Assembly (NCBI GenBank): GCA_913055215.1
Contig: CAJXJP010000007.1
Coordinates: 1 to 34,430 of the forward strand
Length of the DNA stretch: 34,430 bases
Reading direction: 5' to 3'
Source: an uncultured Candidatus Altimarinota bacterium
GTDB lineage: Bacteria > Patescibacteriota > Gracilibacteria > BD1-5 > UBA6164
Both the position numbers and the translations under genes were made by a program. The notes below the pieces were generated by a model, which saw only the letters and a list, made by a program, of their open reading frames with translations, was not told the origin of the DNA and ran no database searches. How positions within the stretch are numbered: position 1 is the stretch's first letter; the number at the start of each line of letters is the position of its first letter. Positions 1 through 10,784 of this stretch are shown in pieces.

Positions 1-28
1 AAATATTTTTCAAGATATTAAAATAAAA

Positions 29-57
29 TAAAAGCATATTTTTAAAATATGCTTTTA
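29..57 (-). terminator. Terminator of the fermentation operon
   Basis: A near-perfect palindrome, AAAAGCATATTTT and its complement around a one-base centre, lies just past the ackA stop. On the minus strand it forms an A/T-rich stem running into a U-rich stretch, as expected for an intrinsic terminator. The stem is weak in G/C, which is normal for this base composition. Confidence 0.75.
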
Positions 58-63
58 TTAAAA

Positions 64-1248
64 TTATTTTACTAAGTTGAAAGTATCGTTTGCGATTACA
101 AATTCTTCATTTGTAGGAATAACCATAACTTTAACTGGAGAGTTTTCTGTTGAGATAACTCTTTCTTCACCTCTGAAATCATTTACTGATTCATTTAATT
201 CAATTCCTAAGAATCCAAGTTTATCTAAGATAAGTTTTCTCATAACTCCAGAATTTTCTAATGCTCCAGCTGTAAGAGTGATAACGTCAACACCTCCCAT
301 AAGAGCTGTATATGAACCAATATATTTAACGATTCTGTTAATATAAACGTTCATTGCATTTGTAGCTTTTTCATCTCATTTTTCCATTCCTTCTTCAATA
401 TCTCTCATATCAGAAGAAATTTCAGAAAGACCTAGAACACCTGATTTTTTATTTAAAATTGTATCCATATCATCAGCTGAAAGGTTTTCTTTTTTTTGTA
501 CAAATGAAACAATTGCAGGATCCATATCACCAGCTCTTGTCCCCATAACTAATCCTTCAAGTGGAGTGAATCCCATAGAAGTTTCAACTACTTGTCCAGC
601 ATTGATTGCAGCAACTGATGCTCCATTCCCTACGTGACAGTTAATAATTCTTAATTCTTTGTTTTCAAGAAGTTCTGCAGCTCTTTCAGATACAAATTTA
701 TGTGAAGTACCGTGGAAACCATATCTTCTTACTCCATATTTTTCATACCAGCTATATGGTACAGCGTATAAGAAATTTTCTGGTTTCATAGTTTGGTGGA
801 AAGCTGTATCAAAAACTACAACTTGAGGTTTTGTTGGCATAATTTCTTGCATAGCAAGAATCCCTTGCATATTAGCTGGATTATGAAGAGGAGCTAATTC
901 TGTACATTCTTCGATTCCTTTAATAACTTCTGGAGTAACAATTACAGAGCTTGTAAATTTTTCACCTCCGTGAACTACTCTATGACCAATTGCATCGATT
1001 TCTTCGATGTTTGAAACTACAGCTGTTTCACCAGTTGTAAGTAATTCTAAAACTGTATTTAATGCTTCTTTGTGATCAGCTAATTCTTTTTTGAATTTAG
1101 TTTTTTCACCATTTGCTTTATGAGAAAAGTTCCCTCCTTCGATTCCAATTCTATCAACTAACCCATCTGCTAAAACTGCAGCTTCTGGCATAGTTAATAA
1201 TTGATATTTAAGAGATGAACTCCCACTGTTTAATACTAAAACTTTCAT
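64..1248 (-). CDS. ackA: Acetate kinase
   Basis: 394 residues, close to the usual ~400. It transfers phosphate from acetyl phosphate to ADP in the cytosol, giving acetate and ATP, and is the ATP-yielding last step of the operon. Visible motifs are the N-terminal VLVLNSGSSSLKYQL phosphate loop, GHRVVHGGE, VFDTAFHQTM, RRYGFHGTSHK, NCHVGNGAS and MGFTPLEGLVMGTRAGDMDP, then GGVDVITLTAGALEN near the C terminus. One in-frame TGA, after GMEK near position 376, would cut the protein at 290 residues under the standard code; read as Gly the frame continues to TAA. It is the last gene after pflB, pflA and pta. The ATG at 1248 gives the canonical N terminus. No SD sequence is visible. Its Gly codons are nearly all GGN, unlike most neighbours, as expected for a highly expressed gene. 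Confidence 0.97.
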
Positions 1249-1347
1249 ATAATATATATTATGTTATTAAAATTATTTTATTCACTCATTTTTCCCTTTT
1301 TCTTCTCATAAAAAGAAGGTAACTGAAAGACTGATGAGATATTTATT

Positions 1348-2250
1348 TTATTGACTTTTTTCTGCTTGAAGTACTGTGATAGAATGTAAAACCATAATAT
1401 CATCAACACTACAACCTCTCGATAAATCATTCCCTGGTTTGTTTAATCCTTGAATAATCGGCCCAACAGCTTGTGCTCCACCAAAATATTGCATAAGTTT
1501 ATAACCAATATTTCAAGAATTTAAATCAGGAAATATAAGAATATTTGCATCTCCACCCCATGATCCATCAGAAACTTTCTTTTTTGCAACATCTGGATTA
1601 ATTGCTGCATCAAGTTGAAGTTCCCCTTCAATTTGAACATCAGTAATTCCTTCAGCTTCAAATCTTGCTTTTGCTAATTGAGTTGCCTCTACAACTTTAT
1701 TAGACATTTCATGTTCCGCTGATCATTTTGTTGAGAAACTGAGCATAGCGATTTTTGGTTCAATTCCAAATGTTCTTGCACTTTTCGCTGATAAATATGC
1801 AATTTCAGCTAATTGTTCAGCGTTAGGATTTGGTTGAACTGCACAATCTGCAATCAACATTAATCCTCTCAGTGTGTTCATTAAGAAGTATCCAGATATT
1901 CTTTTTACTCCTTCTTGAGATCCAGTATTTTTAATTAATGCTCTGAGTGTTTGTCCTGTTGTGTTAACTGCGCCAGATATAAAACCACCAACTTTTCATT
2001 CAGCAAGCATTCTTGCTGCATAAACAGTAGGATTTTCACTATCTGGACATACTATGTATTCGAATTTTTCAAGATTTACGCCAAATTCTCTATCAAGCAC
2101 TTCTTGAGTATGACATAAAACTGGTGAAAATCCTTGATGTCTTAATGCAAAAACTGCATCTTTAATTCTTGGATCTTCTAATTCATCATAAATAATTTTT
2201 TGATTATATTCTTTTGATTCTTCGATAAACTTCGTAAAGAAATTTTGCAT
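1348..2250 (-). CDS. pta: Phosphate acetyltransferase
   Basis: 300 residues, the short single-domain form. It converts acetyl-CoA and phosphate to acetyl phosphate, linking pyruvate formate-lyase to acetate kinase. The N terminus reads [13 protein letters not shown], a form of the Pta opening that usually has E-x-x-D-x-R. The middle has the GGF(I)[10 protein letters not shown]-type segment, read on the minus strand near 1940-1990, and the C terminus has [11 protein letters not shown]. Several TGA codons read as Gly within conserved Pta segments. The start at 2250 leaves 90 bases to the pflA stop. About 100 bases separate it from ackA, where no other gene is visible. It is slightly shorter than most Pta proteins (~330), mainly at the N terminus. 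Confidence 0.93.
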
Positions 2251-2340
2251 TTTATAATTATTAATTTTATAATTTTTTCATTAATTTATCTCTATGTGTA
2301 TAAGAAATTAATGATTTTTTTTGGAAGAAATAGATTATTT

Positions 2341-3069
2341 CTAGCCTCTTATTTTTACTACTTGTAAATAATTTTCAAGTATTGATTTTGCAGATAATTG
2401 TTGTTCTAAAGTTGGTGACTTTACATGAGAGAGTTTGTATTCCCATCACATATTTTCCCATTTATGAACTCAAAGAGTATGATAAGGTAGAATTTCAAAT
2501 CTTTCTAAATTTTTGAAATTTTTGAAATACATTCACATATCTTCTAAATGTTCTTTATCATCTGTAAAGTTTGGAACTAATACATGACGAATCCAGAATT
2601 TTTTATTATTTTTTTCTAAATAATTTGCAAAATCTAGTGTGTGTTTATTTGAAACTCAAGTAATTTCTACATGATCTGGATCATGTAAATGTTTAATATC
2701 CAATAAAACAAGATCTGTATATTCGAGTAATTCTTCTACATCTTTACTCCAAATATAACCATTTGTATCAAGGCAAGTATGGAAACCTTCATCTTTTAAT
2801 CTTTTAAATAATGGAATTAATTCTTTTGCTTGCAATAAACATTCTCCACCGGAAATAGTAACTCATCATTTTGTTCAAAAATACCCTTTTCACTTATAAA
2901 CAGTTTGCATAAGTGTTTCAACTTCATAGTTTTTTCATCCATCCAATGGAATAGTATCAGGATTATGACAATAGAGGCACTTCATTAAACATCATTGAGT
3001 AAAAAATACTACTCTAATTCATGGTCACTCATGAGCTCAAAATGTTTCAATTGAATGAATTTTTATCAT
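2341..3069 (-). CDS. pflA: Pyruvate formate-lyase activating enzyme (radical SAM)
   Basis: 242 residues, typical for PflA. It uses S-adenosylmethionine and a [4Fe-4S] cluster to install the glycyl radical on PflB in the cytosol under anaerobic conditions. The protein opens MIKIHSIETFGAHEGPGIR, then FFTQGCLMKCLYCHNPDT, which holds the CxxxCxxC cluster motif. Several Gly residues (FGAHEGPG, TQG) are TGA. The start at 3069 gives the expected start just before the SIETFG segment. It lies 86 bases downstream of pflB with a stem-loop between them, and upstream of pta. It stops at TAG. No SD sequence is visible. Confidence 0.95.
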
Positions 3070-3096
3070 TTTTTTTCTTTTTTTATCTCTTCACCC

Positions 3097-3130
3097 AAAC
3101 TGCTTCCCTTTATCGAAAGGAAAGCAGTTT
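3097..3130 (-). promoter_or_regulatory. Stem-loop between pflB and pflA
   Basis: A stem of about 15 pairs with one mismatch (AAACTGCTT outer arm) closes an ATCG tetraloop between the pflB stop and the pflA start. No U-run follows on the minus strand, so it is a poor full terminator. By inference it could stabilise the pflB transcript or partly attenuate pflA, since much less activase than lyase is needed. Confidence 0.55.
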
Positions 3131-3155
3131 TATTAAGGTTTAGATATTTGTAAAA

Positions 3156-5342
3156 TTACATTTTTTCATGGAAAGTTCTTTCAATAACTTCTTTTTGGTG
3201 AGCTCTTGAAAGTTTGTTGAAAATAACAGCATATCCAGAAACTCTAATAGTTAATTGTGGATATTTAGTTGGATTTTCGTATGCATCCATTAATAATTCT
3301 TTGTTCATAACATTTACATTTAAATGATGAGCTGAATTATTAAAATAAGCATTCATCATTGTTACTAGATTTTCAACTTGTTCTTCTTTATCTCCACCAA
3401 GAGCAGTTGGAACCACTGAGAAAGTATTAGAAATACCATCTTGAGCAGATTCATAGTTTAATTTAGCAACTGAGTTTAGTGATGCAATAGCACCATTATG
3501 ATCTCTTCCGTGCATTGGATTTGCACCTGGAGCAAAAGCTTCACCTTTTTTTCTACCATCTGGAGTAGAACCTGTAGCTTTTCCGTACATTACATTTGAA
3601 GTAATAGTAAGAAGTGAAAGTGTTGGAGTTGCATTTTTATATGCAGTATGTTTTTTTAGTTCTGAGAAGAAATAATCTGAAATTTCTTTAGCAATATCAT
3701 CTACTCTATCATCATCATTACCAAACATTGGATATTCACCATCAATTTGGAAATCATGAGCAATACCATTTTCATCTCTTACAGCAGTTACTTTCGCGTG
3801 TTTAATTGCAGAAAGTGAATCAGCAATAATTGAAATACCAGCCGCTCCATAAGCAATATCTACTCCATAATTTGTATCCATGAATGCCATTTGAGCTTTT
3901 TCATAGTAATATTTATCATGCATGTAGTGAATTGTATACATAGCTTTTGCATAAACTCTTGCAGTTTCTGCCATAGTTTTTTTGAAGTTTGCCATAACTT
4001 CATCATAATTTAACACTCCTTCAGTTACTGCTGAGATTTCAGGCATAACTTGTTTTGCGTGTTCTTCTTCTCTCCCTTCATTGATTGCTAATAATAATGT
4101 TTTAGGAAGATTACATCTTGCACCGAAGTGTTGAATTCTTTTCCCAATTTCTTGATAAGAAACACAACAAGCAATACCATAATCATCTCCTCCTCTTGTT
4201 CCTCTCATTAAATCATCATTTTCGTATTGGATAGATGAAGTATCGATAGAAACTTTTGAACAATATTCTTTAAATCCTTGTGGAAGTGAATCAGCCCATA
4301 ATACTGTAAGATTAGGTTCTGGTGAAGGTCATAGGTTATAAAGAGTTTGTAAGAATCTGAATGAAGATTTTGTAACTTTTGTAGTTCCATCGTTAAACAT
4401 ACCACCAATTGATTCAGTTACCCAAGTTGGATCTCATCCAAAAATTTCATCATATGCTCCTGGTCTTAAGTGTCTAACAACTCTTAATTTCATAACAAAA
4501 TGATCAATCATTTCTTGTGCTTCTTCTTCAGTAATATCTCCCGAAGCTAAATCTTTTTCGATATAAATATCAAGGAAAGATGAAACATTCCCTAAACTCA
4601 TTGCAGCACCATCTTGTTCTTTAACTGCAGCTAAGTATGCAATATATACCCATTGAACTGCTTCTCTCGCATTTGTTGCTGGAGCAGAAACATCAAACCC
4701 ATATGATTGTGCCATTTCTTTAATAGCCATAAGAGCAAGAACTTGTTTTGTAATTTCTTCTCTTAGTCTGATTTTATCATCAGTAAGTGGATCAGAAATT
4801 GTTTCAAAATCTGCTTTTTTTTCTTCAATTAATGCATCAGCACCATATAATGCTAATCTTCTATAATCACCAATAATTCTCCCTCTTGCATAGTTATCTG
4901 GAAGTCCAGTAATAATATGTGTAGATCTATATAATCTTGTTTCTCTATCATATGCTGAGAAAACTGCATCATTGTGATTTTGAGTATATTTGAAAATATC
5001 TGCTACTCTTTCAGGTAATTCAAATCCTTTTTCTTTTAAAGCATTTGCAACTACTCTCACCCCACCAAATGGTTTAATTGCTCTTTTTAGTAGTTCATCA
5101 GTTTGTAAACCTACAATAACTTCTAAGTCTTTATCAATATATCCAGCTGCATGAGATGTAATTGTAGAAATAGTTTCTGGGTCAATATCTTTACATCCGC
5201 CATTTGCTTGTTCTTCTTTTAAAGCATTGAGACATTTATCCCAAAGTTTTGTTGTTTTTTCAGTTGGTCCTGCTAGGAAACTATCATCACCAGTATATGG
5301 AGTTATATTTTCACGGACATAATTTCTAACGTCAATTTCCAT
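3156..5342 (-). CDS. pflB: Pyruvate formate-lyase (glycyl radical enzyme)
   Basis: 728 residues, close to the usual ~750. It cleaves pyruvate with CoA to formate and acetyl-CoA in the cytosol. The active-site cysteine pair is in [11 protein letters not shown]. The C-terminal glycyl-radical loop is [12 protein letters not shown], where the Gly is the radical site made by PflA. Other PFL segments are [47 protein letters not shown] and NLGPSPEPN. Two in-frame TGAs (IFG-G-DPTW and NL-G-PSPEPN) are read as Gly, both at conserved sites. It is first in the operon. A palindrome-rich upstream region faces the divergent xthA. The start at 5342 gives [16 protein letters not shown]. No SD is visible. TGA is rare, as in ackA. 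Confidence 0.98.
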
Positions 5343-5592
5343 AATTTATCGAGTTATAATGTAATAATACAAACTATGAAAAACTAAAAGGTTACAATAT
5401 TGGTAACACTATATCTTCTAAAAGATTACTAATTTAATCACAATATATTGTGTTCTTTAAAATTTTTTCATAGACAATAAAATATAAGTTTTTTCTTTTT
5501 TTTCAAGTTAAAAAAAATTTTTAAACAAGAATGTCTTTACTTTTCAGACAAAAGGATAAAATAAAAATAATTATACAATTAATTTATATAGA
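5343..5592. promoter_or_regulatory. Divergent control region between pflB and xthA
   Basis: 250 bases without a gene. It must hold the pflB promoter (minus) and the xthA promoter (plus). A perfect 14-base palindrome, CACAATATATTGTG, lies at 5439-5452. A second imperfect dyad with GTTAC and GTAAC arms lies near 5391-5408, closer to pflB. Several TATAAT-like boxes occur, but in such A/T-rich DNA I cannot assign them firmly. The palindromes are plausible operators for a redox or anaerobic regulator, but neither matches a Rex or FNR consensus closely. Confidence 0.45.
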
Positions 5593-6375
5593 ATGAAGAT
5601 TATTTCATGGAATGTCAACGGTATCAGAGCTGTTGCAAAAAAAGGTTTTAAAGATTTTGTAGAATCAGAACAACCAGATATTCTTTGTATTCAAGAAACA
5701 AAGGCATTTGAACCACAATTTTTAAAAGAAGTTTGAGAACTTGAAGGTTATAAATATATATGGCATACTGGTGAAAGAGCTGGTTACGCTGGAACTGCTA
5801 TTTTCTATAAAGAACAATTTGAAATTAAAGGGTATAAAAATCACTTTGATGATATAAATCACTTTCATGATGATGGAAGAATGACAGAAATTGATTTTGG
5901 TGATTTTGTATTACTGAATGGATATTATCCAAATGGTGGAACGAGAGCAGATGGAACTGAAATGGTTACATATAAATTAGAATTTTATGATCATATTATC
6001 AATTATTCTAACAAATTAGTAGAAGAAGGAAAAAACGTTATATTAACTGGTGATTTAAACATTGTTCATACTGAAATTGATATTGCTAGACCGAAAGAAA
6101 ATCAAAAATCTATTGGTTTTTTACCAATTGAAAGAGCAAAAGTTTCTGAGTTATTAGAAAACTGATATATCGATACTTTTAGACATTTTTATCCAGAACA
6201 ATTAGATACTTATTCATGGTGGAGTTATAGAGCTTGAGCTAGAGCTAGAAACGTGGGCTGGAGAATTGATTACTTTGTGGTAAATAAAGATTTTATTGAT
6301 CAAGTTGAAGATATTCAATATATGACTGAAGTAGAAGGTTCAGATCATTGTCCAATTATGCTAAAACTGAAATAA
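5593..6375 (+). CDS. xthA: Exodeoxyribonuclease III (AP endonuclease)
   Basis: 260 residues, normal for the ExoIII/APE family. It cuts DNA at abasic sites and removes 3' blocks in base excision repair. It opens [13 protein letters not shown] and has [10 protein letters not shown] (metal-binding Glu), [25 protein letters not shown] (catalytic Asp and Asn), [20 protein letters not shown] and GSDHCPIML (catalytic His). Four in-frame TGAs are read as Gly in the middle and C-terminal parts, including the conserved Gly of RAGAR. It is transcribed alone, divergent from pflB, and is followed by a strong terminator. Confidence 0.96.
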
Positions 6376-6388
6376 AATTTAACAAAAG

Positions 6389-6415
6389 AAAAAAGCGTAC
6401 ATTTGTACGCTTTTT
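6389..6415. terminator. Bidirectional terminator after xthA
   Basis: The hairpin GCGTAC-ATTT-GTACGC is flanked by an A-run on the left and a T-run on the right. It can stop xthA on the plus strand and the unknown gene at 6452-6904 on the minus strand. Confidence 0.85.
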
Positions 6416-6451
6416 ATTTTGTAGATAAAATACATGATTTTATATCAGATT

Positions 6452-6904
6452 TTATCCTACTTTTTCATTTTTTACATCCGGAATGATTGATTCAACATCA
6501 GCCATGTTTATATTTGACTCGAGCACGTCTGGTAAATCTTCAATTTGATTGAATTTTACTATCAAAGGAGCTTTGTCATGAAATTTATAAACCTTTAAAA
6601 TATTTGGTCGTAAAATTTCACAATATACATGTGAGTTTTCTTTTCTTAGTTGAATGATTTCCTCATCAACAAGGGGTACGATAGAAAATTCATTTTCACG
6701 AGTCCAGTCTAAAACATGCAATAGGACTTCGGGAACAAATTTCCTAATTGAAAGGTAAACATTTTTCTCAGCTTTCAGTTCTTTTATAGTTCCTTTATAA
6801 CTGAAATATTTATACAGAAGCAGACACCAAGTCAAAATAAAAAAACTCTGAATGACTACTCTATTTTGGGTATAAAAATCCAAAAAATTTATATCAAAAA
6901 ACAT
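6452..6904 (-). CDS. Single-pass membrane protein of unknown function, TGA-free
   Basis: 150 residues from the ATG at 6904. A TTG further upstream at 6928 would add eight residues, but the ATG is preferred because AAGGA sits six bases before it. One hydrophobic segment, about residues 18-34 (VIQSFFILTWCLLLYKY), follows a short N terminus. The rest is soluble and charged, with alternating hydrophobic residues suggesting a small alpha/beta domain. I do not recognise the family. The gene has no TGA codon, although it has only two glycines. It has a clear SD and a consensus TTGACA -35 box, unlike most neighbours, and it diverges from the next gene. Confidence 0.72.
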   Translation of the reverse strand: MFFDINFLDFYTQNRVVIQSFFILTWCLLLYKYFSYKGTIKELKAEKNVYLSIRKFVPEVLLHVLDWTRENEFSIVPLVDEEIIQLRKENSHVYCEILRPNILKVYKFHDKAPLIVKFNQIEDLPDVLESNINMADVESIIPDVKNEKVG

Positions 6905-7093
6905 ATTATTCCTTATTGGAAAGTTCAAAAAAAGTAAAAATACAATATAATTAATTCAGAAAATGTCAACATGAGTTAATTTCTAAAAATACCAACAATT
7001 ATATTATTAAAAATGAGTCGCCTATCTTCTCATTGACATTCATTGAATTGTTTTTAAGATAATTGAGTTAAATTTTGGAAAAAAGGAGAAAGA
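6905..7093. promoter_or_regulatory. Back-to-back promoters between two TGA-free genes
   Basis: Two consensus TTGACA boxes point outward: one on the minus strand at 6964-6969, serving 6452-6904, and one on the plus strand at 7033-7038, serving 7094-7483. SD sequences AAGGA (minus) and AAGGAG (plus, just before 7094) precede the two ATGs. The -10 boxes are less clear (TATATT on the minus strand, GATAAT on the plus strand, with non-ideal spacing). Confidence 0.6.
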
Positions 7094-7483
7094 ATGAATG
7101 CAGTTACGGAAATTTGCAAAACTGCAAATGATGATAGTTATTGTTTAGATAAGACCATTCAAAAGTGTGGTAAGAGTAAAATGGAAGTTATGGATCATAT
7201 TCTTAACAATACCCTACTCCACCATAAAAGAGGTCGGAATTTTTATTTTGCGCCTGAACAATTTGATATAAATGGTGAAATTCTTGAGATATTTCCTAAG
7301 TTTTTGAAAGAACTTCAAAAAATAGGAGAAACCGATATGAACACTATTTATCACAATCTTTCGTTAAAAGACGCAAACTTAGCAAACTATAGTTTTATGG
7401 AATATATCGTTCGCAATCGTGATGATGACGATATTTTAACAAGCATTATTCACTATTATAGAAATACTTATATGCAAAGTTAA
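7094..7483 (+). CDS. Small soluble protein of unknown function, TGA-free
   Basis: 129 residues with no signal peptide or membrane segment. Cysteines cluster in the first third (EICK, DSYC, KCGK), and the C-terminal half is helical-looking with an acidic NRDDDDIL stretch. I do not recognise the family. The start is well supported by AAGGAG seven bases upstream. All four glycines are GGN. With the divergent gene at 6452-6904 it forms a two-gene unit bounded by the xthA terminator and its own terminator at 7498. Confidence 0.72.
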   Translation: MNAVTEICKTANDDSYCLDKTIQKCGKSKMEVMDHILNNTLLHHKRGRNFYFAPEQFDINGEILEIFPKFLKELQKIGETDMNTIYHNLSLKDANLANYSFMEYIVRNRDDDDILTSIIHYYRNTYMQS

Positions 7484-7497
7484 TCTATAATTACACA

Positions 7498-7527
7498 AAA
7501 AATCAGACATTCGTCTGATTTTTTTTT
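7498..7527 (+). terminator. Terminator after the 7094 gene
   Basis: AAATCAGAC-ATTC-GTCTGATTT is followed by a long T-run, giving a strong intrinsic terminator just after the stop codon. Confidence 0.88.
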
Positions 7528-7593
7528 ATTACTAAATTTTAATTTTTCTTATAATTTGTTATAATAAATTAAACATTTCATATCTATTCTTTT

Positions 7594-8271
7594 ATGAATG
7601 CATTTGAAGCAAAATTCTACAATAAATACGTTCCACAAGGACAATCAATAGAAGAAATTGTGCACGCACATCCTATTAGTATTTTACATAAAATATTTTT
7701 ATGGTTATTTTTGGCCGTATTTCTTCCAGTTTTCTTTTACTATGTATCATTTAGTTTCAAAGAAATGGTTCCATTTTTGTATTTTGAAATCTACTTATGG
7801 ATAGTATTTTTAAAAATTATTTATGATATTTTCGATTGGTATAATGATGTATGGATTGTAACAAATCATTGAGTTATAGATTTAGACCGGACGTTGTTTC
7901 GCTCAAAAATGCAAACTATCTATTATGATGATATTGAATGAATGGAAGTTGATCAAAATGGGATTATCGATAAAATTATGAGAAAATGAGACTTAATTAT
8001 TCATAAAATTTGAGAAGAAACCTTTGGCCTTCCCGATTGTTATCATCCATATAAATACTTAAATGTAATCGAAGATCAAAGAAATAATCTTTTAGAATGA
8101 CCAGAAATTGAAGAACATGATACAAAATTTGATATTATTATGGATAGTCTTTGATGAGTCGTAGAGGAATATTTAAGTAGAAATATGGATATACACAATG
8201 AAGAAGAGCAAAAAGCTCAAGAACATATAAGTAAGTTTGAGAATTCAAAAAATTCAATTGATTTGAGATAA
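7594..8271 (+). CDS. Membrane protein with a bacterial PH-like domain
   Basis: 225 residues. Two hydrophobic helices at about residues 30-52 and 62-82 (FLWLFLAVFLPVFFYYVSF and FEIYLWIVFLKIIYDIF) are followed by NDVWIVTNHGVIDLDRTLFRSKMQTIYYDDIEGMEV. This is the typical layout of membrane-anchored bPH (YdbT/DUF304-type) domains: two helices, then a strand with ITN followed by the domain. The C-terminal third is acidic. Six TGA codons are read as Gly or near-Gly positions. It is followed after 22 bases by a lipoprotein gene, probably in one transcript. The molecular role is unknown; such domains are usually linked to membrane or envelope stress. Confidence 0.72.
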
Positions 8272-8293
8272 AAAAATATTTAATTATAAAACA

Positions 8294-8809
8294 ATGAAAA
8301 AAATTTTAATACTTGTTGTTTTTCTTTTATTAATATCATGCCAAAAATCTGATAACACACAAGATATTACTATTATAAAAAATTCAGCTGAAATAATAAA
8401 TTTATGATATTCCATAGATCCTAAAAGTGAAATGTATTTGGATCCGTCAAAAATTGAACATGTTCACAAAAGATGATGGAAACATTCTATTTATGATAAT
8501 CGGTGACTTTTAGCAAGAAACCCTGATTTTACTGAAGAATATTACACTGTAAATCCTCCTCAAAAATATTTAGATAAAAATAAAGTTGAAATTTATATTC
8601 AATGATGAGACTCTCTACTAACAAAAGAAGAGCGGGATCAATATATCCAAGATAAGAAAGAAAGCCTTAAAAGTATATTTATATTTTCTAAATGAGATGA
8701 AAAATATGTATTCTATCGATACCGTATAAGTCATTATGATCATTTTGAAGAATCTATGGATATCACTTTCAACCTAGGAAATTACAATATTGAAGAAATA
8801 CCGGAATAA
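8294..8809 (+). CDS. Predicted lipoprotein of unknown function
   Basis: 171 residues. The N terminus MKKILILVVFLLLISCQKS is a lipoprotein signal peptide with the lipobox LISC; the mature protein would be anchored at Cys16. The remainder is rich in Tyr, Asp and Lys, contains many TGA-encoded glycines, and shows no domain I recognise. It lies 22 bases after the PH-like membrane protein, followed by a terminator, so the two likely form an operon. Confidence 0.8.
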
Positions 8810-8815
8810 AAAAAG

Positions 8816-8841
8816 AAAAAAGTGCCTTTGGCACTTTTTTC
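8816..8841 (+). terminator. Terminator after the lipoprotein gene
   Basis: AAAAAGTGCC-TTT-GGCACTTTTTT hairpin with a T-run, starting seven bases after the stop codon. Confidence 0.88.
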
Positions 8842-8856
8842 TTTTTTTGCTCTAAT

Positions 8857-8885
8857 TTGAGTTTTTAAGAATATTCTTATAATAT
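8857..8885 (+). promoter_or_regulatory. Probable uvrC promoter
   Basis: TTGAGT at 8857-8862 and TATAAT at 8878-8883 (15-base gap), or overlapping TAATAT at 8880 (17-base gap), lie about 30 bases before the uvrC ATG and directly after a terminator. Confidence 0.5.
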
Positions 8886-8912
8886 TATAAATTTAATACA
8901 TTCGAAAAATAT

Positions 8913-10775
8913 ATGACTGAGCATATAGAAAATACATTAAAAACTATTCCGAAAAAACCTGGGATTTATAAATATTTCGACAAGAAATGAGAAATCATTT
9001 ATGTTGGGAAAAGTGTAAATCTTTTTTCGCGTGTGCACAGTTATTTTAATGGTAAATCAAAACTCAATTTTGCCAAGAAAAAAATGGTAACTCAGATTGA
9101 AAACATCGAAACTATTATAGTCGAAAATGAAACAGAAAGTTTATTGCTCGAAACTTCACTCATTAAGGAATATAAGCCAAAATACAATATTTTAATGAAA
9201 GATGATAAAAATCATATGTACATTAAAATAACTGGTGATTTTTATCCAAAAATTGTAAAAACACGTTTATCTCCAAGTAATACTTCGGTTATTCGTGGAA
9301 GGAAAAATGGTACGTATTTTGGTCCATACATTAGTACTGGCCACGTTAATAATATTCTTCATATTATAAAAAAATATTTCTGATACTGATGTTACAATAT
9401 TAATTTTTTTAAAGAATGATCAGGTTATAATTTAGATAAATATTTATTTAAAAATAATACTGCAGAAAAAAATAATATTCTCACGCAAGAAGAGATTCAA
9501 GCAGAATATTTATCACAAATAGAACAAATTAAATATTTTTTAAGAGGAAATTATCGTGAAGTAATCGAAAATTTACAAGAAAAAATGTTAAATTTTGCAA
9601 AAAATATGCAATTTGAAGAAGCTCAAAAAACAAAAGAACAAATTGAATCATTACAGAGTTTAGACATTTCTCAAAATGTGAGAGACAAGATTTTATGAAA
9701 CTATGATATTGTGCATTTTATAGAAAAATTTGAACATTTTTATATCTGACTTTTAGAAATCAGGGATTCAAAAATTATTGGTTATAATACGTATGAAGTG
9801 AAAGCTCAGCTTGAAGAAACCCCTACTGAGATTTTACAAAATTTCATAGAACAAAGATTTGCGTTACATCAGACAAATAATGAAAAAATATCATTTATTT
9901 CTCCTCAAGAAATTCCTGATATTTATAGTGAAATTAGTGTAGAAATCCCAAAGATATGACCAAAAAAAGATATTCTTATGATGGCATATAAAAATGCGTA
10001 TGAACATGCTTATAAAAAACATTTAGATTCGCTTTCAACAAAATGATTTACGAAAGCTACGATGCAAAATCTATTAAAAATATTAGATTATAAAGAAATA
10101 AATAAATCTCTTATTTTTGAATGTAATGATATTTCCCACTACTCTGGTAGCCATACTGTTGCCAGCAGAAGTATTATTGAAAATGGAAAATCAAATACGA
10201 GTAAATATAAAAAATTTAAAATAAAAACACTTGAAGAAAATAAAATTGATGACTTTTGATCAATGCGTGAAGTTATGACGAGAAGATTGAAAGAAATTGA
10301 AAAAACCTGAGTTTTACCTGATTTAATAATTATTGATGGTTGAAAATGACAATTATGATCTGTTATGGAAATAATTGATAATTTTAAAAAAAGCTCTCAA
10401 AATGATGAATTTTTAGAACTGTTAAAAGATTTACAAATAGTTTCAATTGCAAAACAAGAAGAAGAATTATTTCTTCCTGGAGAAAGCGAATCTATTCTTT
10501 TAGAAAAAGATAGTTTAGAATTGAGACTTACACAAAAAATCCGTGATGAAGCTCACAGATTTGCAATAACTTTTAATCGCGATAAAAGATTAAAAGCTAT
10601 GAAAAAAAATATTTTAGAATCTCTTCCTGGTTTTTGACCAGTAACGAGAAAAAAAATATTAAATAAATACTGAAATGTTGATAAACTTGCTGAAATTTCA
10701 ATCAATGAAATCTCAGAAATTCTCAACAAAAACCAAATACAAACACTTCAAGATCATGGATTGTTTCCTGATTAA
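8913..10775 (+). CDS. uvrC: UvrABC system excinuclease subunit C
   Basis: 620 residues, full length. UvrC makes both incisions around bulky DNA lesions in nucleotide excision repair. The order of parts is the N-terminal GIY-YIG nuclease (PGIYKYFD, IIYVGKSVNL, about residues 1-95), a UVR motif around residues 215-250 (NFAKNMQFEEAQKTKEQI), an RNase H-like nuclease with FECNDISHYSG and LPDLIIIDGGKGQLGSV, and a C-terminal helix-hairpin-helix (LPGFGPVTRKKILNKYG). DGGKGQL is near-invariant in UvrC, and two of its glycines are TGA here, strong evidence for UGA=Gly. UvrA and UvrB are not in the window. Confidence 0.97.
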
Positions 10776-10784
10776 AAATCAATA

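Noticed and set aside
3097-3130. Full intrinsic terminator between pflB and pflA
   Set aside because: No U-run follows the stem on the minus strand, so it is listed as a stem-loop only.
4208-4408. A 66-residue minus-strand frame within pflB
   Set aside because: It is a different frame from pflB, which continues through with NLGPSPEPN and the catalytic region.
376-5342. Apparent broken ackA, pta and pflB genes, each split into two or more frames
   Set aside because: Each break is an in-frame TGA at a Gly position; the frame does not shift. Under code 25 each is one intact gene.
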